Origin: Boswellia sacra
Lineage: Eukaryota; Streptophyta; Magnoliopsida; Sapindales; Burseraceae
Direction: 5' to 3'
DNA length: 64,000 bases
Assembly: GCA_013180625.2 (NCBI GenBank)
Contig: SNVD02007184.1
Location: 124,001 to 188,000 of the forward strand
How positions within the stretch are numbered: the first letter of the stretch is position 1; the number at the start of each line of letters is the position of its first letter. The notes beneath the pieces are model-generated. The model was not told the origin of the DNA. It did not search any database and saw nothing but the letters and a program-made list of their open reading frames with translations. Both the position numbers and the translations under genes were made by a program. Shown one piece after another: positions 34,180 through 45,804 of the stretch.

Positions 34180-36820
34180 TTGTATTATAGGCATTTGCCA
34201 AAATGGAGGACTTTGAGCCTAAGAAGATAGAAGACTTACTTCCTGAATTTGAAACTATTGAGGTGACTTTTATATTAATTATTTTCTTGTGATTTTTATG
34301 TTTTATGATCACCTTACTTCTTTTAGGTATGCTACATTATACTTTTTTGCATAATTGTATTTTATTAATTAGGATAATGAAGAAGAAAAAGTAGATGAAC
34401 TCAAGATTAGGATGGTTTTTGAGTTTGTTGACAAAATCTTAGAATATTACAGGGGGTATGGAAATAAAATGGGGTTGAAGTTACCATTAGAACTTCAAGA
34501 AAGAGAGATGATGGAGAATTAAGACATATAACTATATGTTGTTCTCGATATGGTAAGGGAGAAACTCATACTAGAAATGCCTTGAAAATGCATCCAATTA
34601 TAAAAAATGATTGTAAGGCTAGACTTGGTACATGTAAATGCCCTGACGGAACGTTGTGGGTGTCTATCCTTGTACTTGATTATAACTATGAGCTTAGTAT
34701 GCCAAGAAAGCTCGATACTTTAGGACTAACAAGACAATGAAGCCACATATTCAAAGGAAACTAAAATTGAATGACAAAGCTGGGATTAGGTCGAACAAGA
34801 ATTTTATTTCTTTTTTGGTTAAATCAAGTGGACATACGAATTTGTCTTTTTTAAAAAAAGATTGTAGAAATTATTTGGACAAAATAAGACATTTATGACT
34901 TGGGGATTATGATCCTTCTGAAATGCAAAAGTATTTTTTGAAAATGCAAGGTAAGAATTTCATTTTTTTTAAATATAATGGATTTGGATGAGGAACGTCG
35001 ATTGAAGAATTTTCTATGGGTAGATAAAAGGTGTAGAGCTGCATATAAGGAATTTGGTAATGTGGTTACGTTTGATACTATGTATTTAACAAATAAATAT
35101 GATATGCGATTTGCTTCCTTTGTTGGGGTCAGTCATTATAGACAATCTATATTATCAAGGTGTGGGTTAATCTCAAATGAAGACACTAAGACATTTGTTT
35201 GGCTTTTTCAATCTTGGCTTACATGTACAGTTGGTTATGCTTTAAATGCCATACTCACTGATCAAGATAAAGCTATGCAATATGCAATTGAAATTGTTTT
35301 TCTAGATACAAGATGTAATGGTATTTATGGCATATCATGAAGAAATTGTTTGAGAAATTGAAGGGTTACAAGTTATATGAATCCATTAAATTTACACTCC
35401 AAAATGTGGTGTATGATTCATTAAAACATGATGAGTTTGAAGAATGCTGAAATTACTTCATTGGAAAATATAATCTCTATAATAATAATGGGTAACATGG
35501 ATTACATAACGAAAGGAGACATTGAGTGCTAGCATTTGTAAAGAATACTTTTTGGGTAGGAATGTCTACTAGTCAACATAGTGAAAGTATGCATGCATTC
35601 TTTGATGGATATGTTCATTCAAAAACTACCTTAAAAAGCAATTTATGGAACAATGTGAGAATGCTTTATGAGATAAGGTAGAAAAAGAGAGTCAAGCTTA
35701 TTTTAATTCCTTTAGTGCACGCATCCCTTGTATAACTCATTATGCCATGGAGAAGCAATTTCAAGATGCTTATACATACAACGGCAAAATTCAAGGAACT
35801 CCAACAAGAATTAACAGCTAAGCTTTATTGCCAAGTGTTTGCATGTAAAGAGAATGATTCCACTTTGGAGTTTGTAGTTGATAAAAATGTAAGATGGGAG
35901 AGAGTCAATATCATTTTTCTTTTGTGGTTGGCTTAAATAAGATTGATGTTGATGTTAAATGTAATTGTCGATTGTTTGAATTAGAGGGATATTATGTCTT
36001 GTTATGTTTATTCATAAAAAAAATTTCTTTGTTCCATCGATATATTTTTTAAGACGATGGAGAAAAGATGTGAAAAGATATCATACCAAGGTGAAAATAA
36101 GTTGTGATAATTGGAGCATCAAATTTGAAGGGTGTTGATTTGATAAGATGTGTAACTTGTTTTATGATGTGGCAGACTTAGCATCTGAAAGTGAGGATAA
36201 ATCCAAGATGGTTATAGATGGAATTAAAGAAATTAAAGATAAACAGAGGTCGACTGAGAGTTGTTGTTGTTGTGGTGGTGGTGGTGGTAATGAATGCAAT
36301 GTCAAAGTAGTTGATGGTAAAATAGATGTTGAGGATTGATGGTACTAAAGTTGTAAAATTCTTTCTCTACAAGCAATTTGAACTAAAGGCCGTCCTCCAT
36401 TTGAAAGGAAGCATTCTAAGGTTGAGCAAGTTATTTGAAAAACTAATGAGAAAACAAAGTGACAAAAGTCGAATGACCCAAAAGAATTGAAGAAATGAAA
36501 TTTTAAATTACTAATCTTGTTAATTTTTTTTTACCCCAATTTTATTATTCTATTAGCATTAGTAACAATCTTTCTAAAATGTAAAGGATTAGATAGGAAT
36601 CAAAGCTGGTGAATCTTCAAGAGTTAACAATTCAAATAAAGCTTGTCATAATAGAGAAATATTTGATTCATAGGAAAACATTGGTCTTGAGGTATATATA
36701 TGCTATATATTTTTATGTTATTTAATTCTATTATTGTTTTCATTTAATAATACATATTTCATTTACAGGGTCATCCAAAACTTGCAACAAGATAATAAAA
36801 GCAATGAATGGAACAAGTGA
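34180..36820 (+). pseudogene. FAR1/FHY3-family transposase, decayed
   Basis: In order: FAR1 DNA-binding-type sequence (FEFVDKILEYYRGYGNKMGL, about 34420-34480, then DDGELRHITICCSRYGKGET and DCKARLGTC near 34620); a linker with DKAGIRSNKNF; the MULE core with DEERRLKNFLWVDKRCRAAY (34980-35045), TFDTMYLTNKYDMRFASFVG (first Asp, about 35070), LTDQDKAMQYAIE (second Asp, about 35257) and HSESMHAFFDGYVHSKTTL (about 35578); then CNCRLFE of the SWIM zinc finger (about 35960). Short late exons continue to about 36820. FAR1/FHY3 proteins are domesticated relatives acting in light signalling, but the inverted arms and damage favour a transposon copy. Stops or frame changes occur near 34525, 34740, 35337, 35450, 35640 and 35935. 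Confidence 0.88.
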
Positions 36821-37461
36821 ATATGATTTTCTAGTTCACTTATTTTCTAATGTTTCAGCTACCAATGTATTATAAGTAGTTTTATTTTGTTCATTGTAAT
36901 TTTTTATTTACATTGTCTTCTATAACATTAATTTTTTTAATTGGCTTTTGTGCTCGATATAGATTTTTGTTGAGGCATGATGCTTATTATGTCCTTCGTA
37001 TCTAGTTGTTTCCATCAATTTTTTGTTTAAATAAATAATTCCTTGCATTATTGAGATTTGTATAAAATAATTATCAATAATATACAATATCAGTATGTCT
37101 ATATTTATATTTTCCTTTCTATATTTTAAGATTGGTTCTCAAATTGATTTTTGGAATTTCTCTTATATGTCAATATGTGTTTGTGATGGACCCTGCCATC
37201 GACATTAGCGCATTAATTCTTTTCTCTCAACTAGGGTTGCCGAAATTACTGTTCACTTCGGCCGATTTGCGAATCAGCCTTTCAGATCTACATATGTTGT
37301 AGATCAGGATATCCTGAGACAACTTTTCTTCTGGGCCGCCCTCAGTTTCCGGCTGAAAAACGGTTAAAATTGCAAAAAAGGGTTTCCGATTTCACTGTTC
37401 ATTACCGATGGCGAGCGAGTGGGACACCACCTTTACCATCATCGTGTTGGTCTTGACTCGA

Positions 37462-37765
37462 TCTACAAGTTTTCCTTCATCAGCACCACCAGATTCGCGT
37501 TGCAACACCTCTGTTCAAGGCCACAAAGTTTTGGATTTTTCACTATTCACCGCCGCCGCCGTTGTCACCGACGAGTGGCATCTCACCTCCATCAAATTCT
37601 TGTAGATCAGGCGACGTTCTACAAGTTTTCCTTCATCAGCACCACCAGATTCGTGTTGCATCACCTCCGTTCAAGGCCACAAAGTTTCGGATTTACTATT
37701 CACCGCCACCTCTCACCGGAAAACGGCGAGTTGCATCTCACATTTGCCACTATCTAGTAGATCGG
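37462..37765 (+). repeat. Tandem 156-bp monomers in the LINE 5' region
   Basis: TCTACAAGTTTTCCTTCATC starts at 37462 and again at 37618. Each copy continues with CAGCACCACCAGATTCG, GTTCAAGGCCACAAAG and CTATTCACCGCC. The second copy is incomplete at its end. A diverged further copy may start near 37770. Confidence 0.88.
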
Positions 37766-37981
37766 ACAACACTGACCAACTTCTCCTTCTTGGTCGTTAT
37801 CTGATTCCAGCCACAAACCCTTCAAATCGCTGTTTCTTCATTCGGATAATACTGTTCACCGCGGTGGTTACTATTCATCCTACCGGAGACACTGTTCGTC
37901 AGCCCCGCCCAGATTATTTTTCAGGTTATTCCATGCAACTTTGTCTTTTAGTCAATTTCCTGATTCCTTGTGGTTTGATCA

Positions 37982-39134
37982 ATGGATCCGTATAAGACGA
38001 ATTGGGCTGACAAAGTTAAGATTACTGTTCGAGTAGTCGATGCAAACTGCTGGGGATTACTCCCAAGAAACCGGGTATAGTGCTTGAGATCACAGATGAG
38101 ATTTTCGATGAAAATGTGGCCGAATGGCGTAGATGTCTTGTTGGTTTCTTTCCGGGATATGTGATGCCTTTTCATGCTGCTCGCCGTTGGCCATGCGTGC
38201 ATGGAAATACAGCGGCTTGGAGGACGTCTGTTTCACAAACAAGTGGTTTCTCATCTTCCGCTTCCAAACAGAGGAAGAGGTTCTAAACATCATTGCTCGC
38301 GGTCCTTGGATGTTAGGAGGTAAAACAATTGTCTTACAACCTTGGAGCCCATATTTAGATTTTAATTCAAATCAATTGAGGTATATTCCCGTTTGGATCC
38401 GATTATATGGTCTGCCGTTCCCTTTGTGGACAACGAAAGGTCTTAGTATTGTCTCCAACATGGTTGGACAACCTATTTCTTGTGACAAGACGACTTTCGA
38501 TCTTTCCAGATTGGAGTATACGAGGGTATATGTTCTTCTTGATGCAAAGCGCCCTCCGATCCAGAACTTTGAGTTCAAGTGCAAACTCTCTCCTGAGCCC
38601 ATCCAAATTGAAGTCGAATATGAGTGGATTCCAAAACGTTGCTCCAAATGTCACAGGTTTGGTCACCGTTTTTTAGAACCGGCAAAGATATCAGTTCAAG
38701 ATAAGATTGAGGCTAGCACCTCTGATAGCACCCCTTCTGATGGTGCCCCATTGAATTCGGGTAAGGTTGCGACCGATGTCGCTGAGAGTTCGAAAGCTGT
38801 TGTTATTCCAGCAGATTCTTTAGTGCAAGTTGTGCCTCCTAAGGCTGCTACAGTTTTGAGCGCAGAGTCAGTTTCAGATTCTTACTCTCTATCTCCTTTT
38901 GCGACCGACCAAGGTAAGCTTTTGGGTACTATCCATTGTTCAACCAATCGTGAAGCATCTGCTTCGTCAGGACGGATAAACACAGGACAACCTCTTGAGA
39001 CTTCTCCCTCCCGTTTTGAGCCTTTGAATAGGCTGAGTGATGAGGATCAATCTGATAGGATTGATCATACTCATATGGACACCCCAGCTACCCCGGTAAA
39101 GAAGAGTAAGAAGAAGAAAAACAAGAACGGCTGA
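37982..39134 (+). pseudogene. LINE ORF1 protein (DUF4283 + CCHC knuckle), frameshifted
   Basis: ATG at 37982 opens MDPYKTNWADKVKI. Two frame changes (near 38050 and 38170) connect it with the long frame 38133-39134. The DUF4283 part includes FTNKWFLIFRFQTEEEVL, GPWMLGGKTIVLQPW and PVWIRLYGLPFPLW. The knuckle reads CSKCHRFGHRF at about 38642-38674, where the final Cys expected in zf-CCHC_4 is Phe. The C-terminal half is Ser/Asp/Val-rich and low in structure, ending in a basic KKSKKKKNKNG tail. ORF1 proteins of plant L1 elements bind the element RNA. The damage implies this copy is inactive in cis. Confidence 0.85.
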
Positions 39135-39849
39135 AGCTCTTGTACTTTTATAATTTAGACCGTTTGTGGTCATTTATCATTTATATTGTTAAGACTGTTT
39201 GTGGCCTTTTTTCTTTGTTTTAGGCCGCTTGTGGTCTTTATTTTTTGATCTTTTATTGGATTGTATGTTTGGACTTTACGTCCCTCTTGTAATTCTTGGG
39301 GTATGCCCCTCGGATTTTTGTACATTTTAATTTTTTTGGATTTATATTATTAAGTAACTTTTCCAAAAAAAAGGTCAATATGTCTTTGATCTCATCTCCC
39401 ATTTATGCAGTAAGAAAAAAATAATGTAGAGTTGACCACAATTTCATTAACCTGTACCAATTGGTTAACTAAAAATGCTCTTTCAGTTGTGTAATGTACA
39501 ATATTAATTATGGTCAAGCATCACTATGGAAGTTAAAAGTTAATTACATATCCACAATAGCCATGTAATTTACATACTTCTTGAGTACATTATAAATTTA
39601 AAAAAAAAATTGTTGAACATTGGGCTCTGTTGTACCAAATGTGAGATGATAATGTACTTGAGAATAAGAAAAACAATTCAATTCCTGGCACCCAAAACCA
39701 TTTGACAGTATATTTACTTAACGCTTCAACACATGAATCACATCTCATAAGCTAGAATTCCAAACTTTTATAGTAAGATTATAAAGAAGAACCATCTTAT
39801 AAATACTGACAAGCAGCATCTGTAAGAATGCTCACTACAAGAAAAATGA

Positions 39850-40125
39850 TCATATTTGGTGGTTTTTGGCTGCCAAATATGATCATATTTAGAGGTATTA
39901 AAATCGCCACCAATGGCACCGCCAAATATAGTCAATTTGACTATATTTGACGGTCGGTCAACCTGCCAAATATGCAACTGACTATACTTGACAGTTTTTG
40001 ACCATCAAGTATAATAGGTTTAAAAAATAAAAAAATATATTTGACGATTTTTGGTCGCCAAGTATAATAATTTTAAAAATTAAAAAAAATACTTAGCGAT
40101 TTTTAACCGCCAAGTATTTAAAAAA
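39850..40125. repeat. CACTA subterminal palindromic repeats
   Basis: Repeated short inverted words of the type TATTTGGTGGTTTTTGGC...GCCAAATA, TACTTGACAGTTTTTGACCA and ACTTAGCGATTTTTAACCGC occur at least five times in about 275 bases. In CACTA elements such repeats are transposase-binding sites. Confidence 0.8.
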
Positions 40126-43105
40126 TTTAATAAAAAACCTAATGAATAGCATGTACTACTCTACATGGGAACATATCAATCAACACCAAAGGCAAACTTG
40201 ATGGTGCAATGAAGAATTAAAATGGCTAAAATTGTAATAAAAAAAATCACCAATAAGACGTGCAATCCATTTCCTTAACACAGTTCAACATAAAAGAAAG
40301 TTTAAACAGCACTAAGGTACATGCAAATTAGCAGCTCTTACACTATAAATCTACAAAGCATCCTACAAGTCTTTCTTGATGCCAAGCATAATAAATATAA
40401 AGAAATTTTAAAAAGCCCTAGTAAATGCAAATAATCAGTTTTTAACCAGCTTTGCAATCAAAGCTACTAAGTCAGCATCCTATCAGTTCTCTTGACACCA
40501 AGCATTCAATAAGGACAAGTTTTTCCATCCATTTTAATTAAATTACTAACTAGAAAGGTATAAAAGCAATAAATGGATAGAAGGGAAATAATCAATGACA
40601 ACAAAACCTCAATCAGCCAAGTTCCTAGGCAATGGAAAACATAAAGGAGAAAAAATTTAAAAAAGAAAAAAGTGTTCAACATATCGGAAAAGCTAGATCA
40701 AGTAAAGCTGTTTGATTGCTTCCAAACTTCCCAACAGTTGGTCCCCTACAGTAAAATAGGGAGAACAGTTAGAACCAAAGACAGAAAAAGTGCATGCATA
40801 AAATAAATGAAACCATTCGCCTAACGTAAAAGAATAAGGATACAAAATCACATAAATCAAGTCTTAGTATGTTGTTTAGACTTTTTTTAAATAAAATAAA
40901 ATGAACAAGAGGAGAAAACTACCAAAAACACAAGGCCAAAGGACTAATAAGGTTAATAAAGATTTTAAATGCATAAACAATTACAAAGCAATTATAGCCT
41001 GCTAATGATACATTAACTGTACAACATAACTCAAATAATAATAGAAAAGGCCCGTCATAAAGGCCATCTATTGAGGTACAGCAATCCTTCATGGCTATCA
41101 ATGTATTAATTAGCAAAATTGGGGAAAAAATTTTATAGTACGAAAAACAGAAACGAATACAGAGAACAAAACAAACTCAAATCCCAAACAAACAAAAAAA
41201 ATGACAATGAACACAAGTCAAAACAGATTAGAAAGCTAAGAACTACCTAAATTAAATTGCTTTGCAATATGCATAGTCAAATCCCAACTCTGTTGAATTC
41301 TTTTCAGGACTGTAATAGGCTAGTAGCAAACCTTTTGACAGTTTTGTTCTCATGATAAATAGCAATTTTGAGAAACCATTTCCCACCAGCAATCACTAAC
41401 AAAATTTGCATTATTTTGTCCATTTTGTATCAATTTGATCAAGATGGAGCTCGATTTTTGATGAGGAGACCCATTGAAGTCCTCAAAAATATCAGCTTTC
41501 AGTAGGAATGGCATCCAAACTACTTAAAGGGTTAGTTGTGAGAGGAAAAATGCCATTTTTTTCATCAATATTCCTCGTTATGGTAAATCTCAAAAGCTTT
41601 GCACCGCCTGAGGGACATAACTACTGAAATTCGATCAATTACCTTAGGACCAAATTTTTTAAGACTGAAAGAGTATAATGCAACAGAAAGACAAATAATT
41701 AGTGTAATTGCACAGAGCTGGATTGACATGTCAGGTTATTGTAGGATTTACTGTGTATCCACCAGAACTTCTGAAAATGAGTGATTATGGGTTCTATGTG
41801 GGGTCTAGATCTAGGGATTAAATTTGAAGACAATAAAAACCTGTCCCTCAACCACATTTGAGCAGATAGAAATTTAGTACGAAGCCTGATGCCAAGTAAC
41901 TTGCCCACTCAATTGCAGTCTTATGAATAAATGATAATTGCATTTGAACCAGAAATAATTGCTTCACACCATCAAAGTTGTCAAGGATGGGTTGAGGGAG
42001 GGAGAGGATAACCCTTTTGTAGCCAATGACCTAATAGCAATAAGAAAACTTTTATCGATCATCAATCACTGTTCTATAAAAGACATATAAATTGAAACAA
42101 ATTCACATAGATTGTGGGTAAACCAGCTTGGAAAAGACACCGTAACCACTTAAAAAATAGTTGTCTAACTATAAAAGTGGCATATGTTCAACATTAATTA
42201 AATCAACTTGATTAAATTAACAATCTCCAAATAAGCAAGCAGAAGAAGGAAGAAAATTAACATTTGAGGCCTATCTTACAAATGTAACAGAAAATTGGCG
42301 AGCTCCTGGCACTCTTAGTTTGAGCCTTGATACAGTCATCTACTCCTCATTCCCTATTGTTCTTAGTTCCCATTCCCATCACATGAATCTATATGAACTT
42401 TGCATACACTTTCTTGTCATAAGCCCTATCAACGAAGATGTTCCTATACAGATTCTCGATTAGTATGGCAACAAGATCTTCCTAATTACATAACAGCTAC
42501 CCATCAACAACTATAGACACAACCTCTAAGTTGAATTAAATATTCTTTGGAAAACACAGCTTAAACAATAATGAAAAATCAGTTAAAGAATACAACAGCT
42601 GCAAATGGGAATACTTCATATCACAAAATATACCAGCCCCATCCCAGTGCAATGAAGGTTCTTATACCAAATTCCATGCAACAACTTATTATGACTAGAA
42701 ATTAGAACAATCATTCAAGTCATAATTTCAAACCCAACCTAACATAAATAAGAAAACCCAAAAAACCCAAAATTCAACATTTAAAAGCTTGTAATCAGGG
42801 AACTAAAAAAATTTTAAAAAATGAAGAATGAGATGACAAAAGCAACATGAATACCCTCGCTAAGCAAAAATGCCATTTGACAGATCCAACACACAATAGT
42901 GCAACTTTTTGGATACACGAAAACATGCAGAGTTCAAAGAATCATACACTTTTGATCCGTCAAGTTACTGTACCAATTCCATAACATTAATTAAACCTAA
43001 TCAAATCGAGAACATTACAAAACCTACGACCATTTCTAGATTCAAAAACGCACTAACAGCTAAACCAAATTAGGTAATCAACAAAAAAAGCTTCAAAAAA
43101 ATTAC

Positions 43106-43390
43106 CTAACGAAGCTGATGTGGACACCGAGACTCCTATGGACAGCAAAGCAATTGATGCAGAGGAAGATCCCGTACGTCACCGACACCCACGTAGGGTT
43201 CTTCACATTGCAATCGAAACACATCTGAAAACAAAAACAAAATTTAACATAACCAAAACAAACAGCACCTGAAACTTCAAGATCCAACATGTAATCGCAT
43301 AGATCTGAACCAGATCGAAAGAAAAAGCACGAAAAACACACACCTTGTTTTTCACCTAGTCAAGGAGGGAGCGAGAGCTGGAGCCGAGAC
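43106..43390 (-). pseudogene. ArfGAP (AGD8/9/10-like) gene fragment captured by the CACTA element
   Basis: A minus-strand exon (43224 down to 43106) encodes [20 protein letters not shown] and continues [20 protein letters not shown]. This is the ArfGAP zinc finger, with spacing C-x2-C-x16-C-x2-C and the arginine finger (HRSLG) kept. The exon is preceded by a TTTTCAG acceptor and followed by GTAATT at the expected codon phase. An upstream stretch ending KNK before GTGTGTG (about 43345-43365) may be the end of exon 1. ArfGAPs trigger GTP hydrolysis on Arf in vesicle traffic. Only the N-terminal zinc-finger part is present and no start codon for the full protein was found, so it is a fragment. 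Confidence 0.88.
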
Positions 43391-44270
43391 CGCGACAGCT
43401 GCATTGAAGGCAGCAGTAGAAGCAAAGGATTTCTGTAGAGAAGAAGTTGAGTAAAAGAAGCTTGATATGAGAGAATTCCTTCACGAATATGAGAGAGACA
43501 TTAAGGCTAGGGTTGCTTCATTTTCTTTACATAGAATTGTGAAATTCCAAGAAATCCATATCTATTAAAAATTATCAAAATCATCTCCCTGTTTAGTCCA
43601 TATATTTCAAACTTTTTCATTTACACCATTAGACTAATTTTTTATAATTTTTAGAGCATTAAATGTTTTAATTTAATTTTTAAAATAAATTATAATAATT
43701 TTTTGCATATTTAAAATGTTATATTATTGTAAAATAATTTTTTGATATTTTTAATTGCTTAATTTTCATCAAAGTAATTAAATAATGTGATTTTCATCAC
43801 TTTGAAATTAAAAAATAATTTTATTTATTTCATAAAATTTCCACGTTTAAAAATTAATTTTTCTAAAATTTAATATTTATAAATTTATTCTTTTCATACA
43901 TATAATAATGTTATCTTTAATTTAAAGATTTTTAAAAATTCTTTTTAATTTTAGATTAAAAACAAAATTATATTGTTTAATTATATTTAGATAAATTTAT
44001 TGAAATTTTAAATATTATATTCATGTATTTGAAAGAAAAAATGAAAAGAAAGAGGGAAATTTGAGAGGGAAAAGAAAAAATTATATTTACACATACTTGT
44101 CAAACTTTTATAAAAATGTGATATATATGTTATTGAATAAGACAAAAAGTGACAAATAAGATGAATTGATAGTTTTGACTTTTAAGACATGGTTAAATTT
44201 ATCACTTTTTTAAAAAACTGTCATATAAAAAAATTGTGAAGTGACAAATATGCAAAAAATTCTTGTAGTG

Positions 44271-45365
44271 GCACTATTTTTTATTACAACTTAACGCTAA
44301 TACTTTTTAGCAAAGAGAATAACTTCTAAAATCTTTCCATCACTTTTTATCATGAAGTCCAATACTTCTCAATTTCCTCTCCTGATCTTCCAGTAATTTG
44401 CTGATAAGCTCCGTCCTACAAGAAGAAAATAATAATTCATAAGAAACATGTTTGTGTCTTCTTTGTATAACATCCCATAGCAATAAACTTACTTATCAGA
44501 TTTTCTATCAGAAGTCCATAAATTAATTAAAGTATTTCATGTGCTTGGAAAAGTAATTTTGGATTGCACTGATATTGAGTTTGCAGCTCCTAATCAAGTA
44601 ATCAATTGTTTCTTAATTCTTCAGTTAATAACTAATTTAGTTATCAAAGAAAATTAAAACACACAAGTCTCTTGTGTCATTACAAATGGCAGTGGATACA
44701 TTTATAAATTTCTACCTCTAAAATATGAGGTATGAGGTCTTTATACATACAAATCTGACTTGTATCATTACAGATACTAGGAACTATAGTCTATAGAAGT
44801 AGGTAACACAAATGAGTGACATTGTATCCATATTGATTGACAGCAGCCATTTTATCTGTTATGCCTTGGCGAGATGCATTTAGAGCCTTTTATCTAAAGA
44901 AGGATAAAATTCAAGAGATTGTATCTAATGCTTCTTAACAAGTTCATGGAAAGTTTTGAACTTCTATTATTGATTTCGAAATAGTCATCAGCAGTTCTTA
45001 TTGAATGCATTAGAGCAATTATAAGCACTAGATTTTGGCTTATAATTTAGATGTCCAAATGATGATGAACAAGAACACTAATCAGATGTAGAATTGGATC
45101 GAAGAGGCATCAAAACTCCAAAAAAGAGAACCAAGATGGGGGAGAGTAGATGAAACAGTCATTAAACACATGGGAGGTAGAGATTAGAGTTTGTTTAGAA
45201 CTTAGAACCCAATTAGCGCACCTATCCTTTTGGATTTTCATGACGACCATCCATCTATCCCAAAATTAGGGTTTTGTACTTATAAACTCATAAATAGGTG
45301 CATGCCTATCGGCTAGGGCATAACAGGTGCACACTTGAGAGACAAGCACGCGTCTATTGTCTTAA
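44271..45365. other. Gene-free stretch between CACTA and the snRNA-type promoter pair
   Basis: No gene or element end recognised. A near-palindromic block GGTGCATGCC...GGCATAACAGGTGCAC-like sequence occurs at 45297-45335. Confidence 0.4.
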
Positions 45366-45417
45366 ATCCCACATTGGCTTTGCATTATTTTGCGTGGTCA
45401 CGCGAAGCCTATATAAA
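45366..45417 (+). promoter_or_regulatory. Plant snRNA-type promoter pair (USE + TATA)
   Basis: ATCCCACATTG at 45366-45376 matches the plant snRNA upstream sequence element (RTCCCACATCG) at all but one position. TATATAAA follows at 45410-45417. The 33-bp gap is the longer spacing associated with RNA polymerase II snRNA genes rather than the shorter polymerase III spacing. The sequence from about 45440 on does not look like U1, U2, U4 or U5. It may belong to a retroelement LTR. Confidence 0.45.
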
Positions 45418-45804
45418 GAGCCATTATTGTTCATAAAGGTATCAAATCTATTGACTTACACATTATTTTATGTTTTTAAAAAGTCTAGAGAGTAGGAAAA
45501 TGCGAGGCTTCGATTGTCTTCCTATGAGTTTTTTTTTTTTTTGGAGGAATCTCGATGTTTGAAGTGCCTTTTAGATTGTTCTACATGCCTGTCAAAGTGA
45601 ACATTTCTACTTCTGGTAGTGTCAGAATCAGGGTAACTCCTGAAGACATCCTATGTTTGTTTATGTATACTTGTTTTGTTGTTTGTGTTTGTTATGCTAG
45701 AATGCATATCTTAGGCCTATATATGTAATGCTTAAGCTTATTTATGAATGTTAGAATCATTTTAGGAGTAATACTATATATATACTTTTATAATAATATA
45801 ATTA

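Larger units (their letters stand above)
37184..39373 (+). mobile_element. ORF1-only LINE-derived retroelement
   Basis: The insertion is bounded by GTCAATATGTGTTTG (37169-37183) and GTCAATATGTCTTTG (39374-39388), a 15-bp target duplication with one mismatch. It ends in an 8-A tail (39365-39372). The 5' part has tandem GC-rich monomers, then an ORF1 (DUF4283 plus zinc knuckle) and a 3' untranslated region with three diverged CCGTTTGTGG-type repeats (about 39160, 39194, 39224). No endonuclease or reverse transcriptase is present. It therefore looks like a non-autonomous LINE derivative mobilised in trans. The 39389-39832 flank holds no gene. Confidence 0.88.
39833..44270 (-). mobile_element. 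Non-autonomous CACTA element carrying an ArfGAP gene fragment
   Basis: The left end is CACTACAAGAAAAATGATCA and the right end, read inward, CACTACAAGAATTTTTTGCA, the diagnostic CACTA/En-Spm terminus. The 3-bp flanks are GCT (39830-39832) and GCA (44271-44273), two of three matching. The left subterminal region has many small palindromes. No TNP1/TNP2-like transposase is visible. The interior (40140-43080) has no intact gene, but an ArfGAP exon lies on the minus strand near the right end. A further minus-strand coding-like patch at about 42410-42500 reads LYRNIFVDRAYDKKVYAKFI and is unassigned. Confidence 0.88.

Noticed and set aside
34180..36820. Functional FAR1/FHY3 light-signalling gene
   Set aside because: At least six stops or frame changes, and the sequence is enclosed by long inverted repeats.
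37408..37804. Three overlapping plus-strand frames in the LINE 5' region
   Set aside because: They arise from GC-rich 156-bp monomers; none shows a domain.
39833..44270. Autonomous CACTA transposon
   Set aside because: No TNP1- or TNP2-like transposase could be found on either strand.
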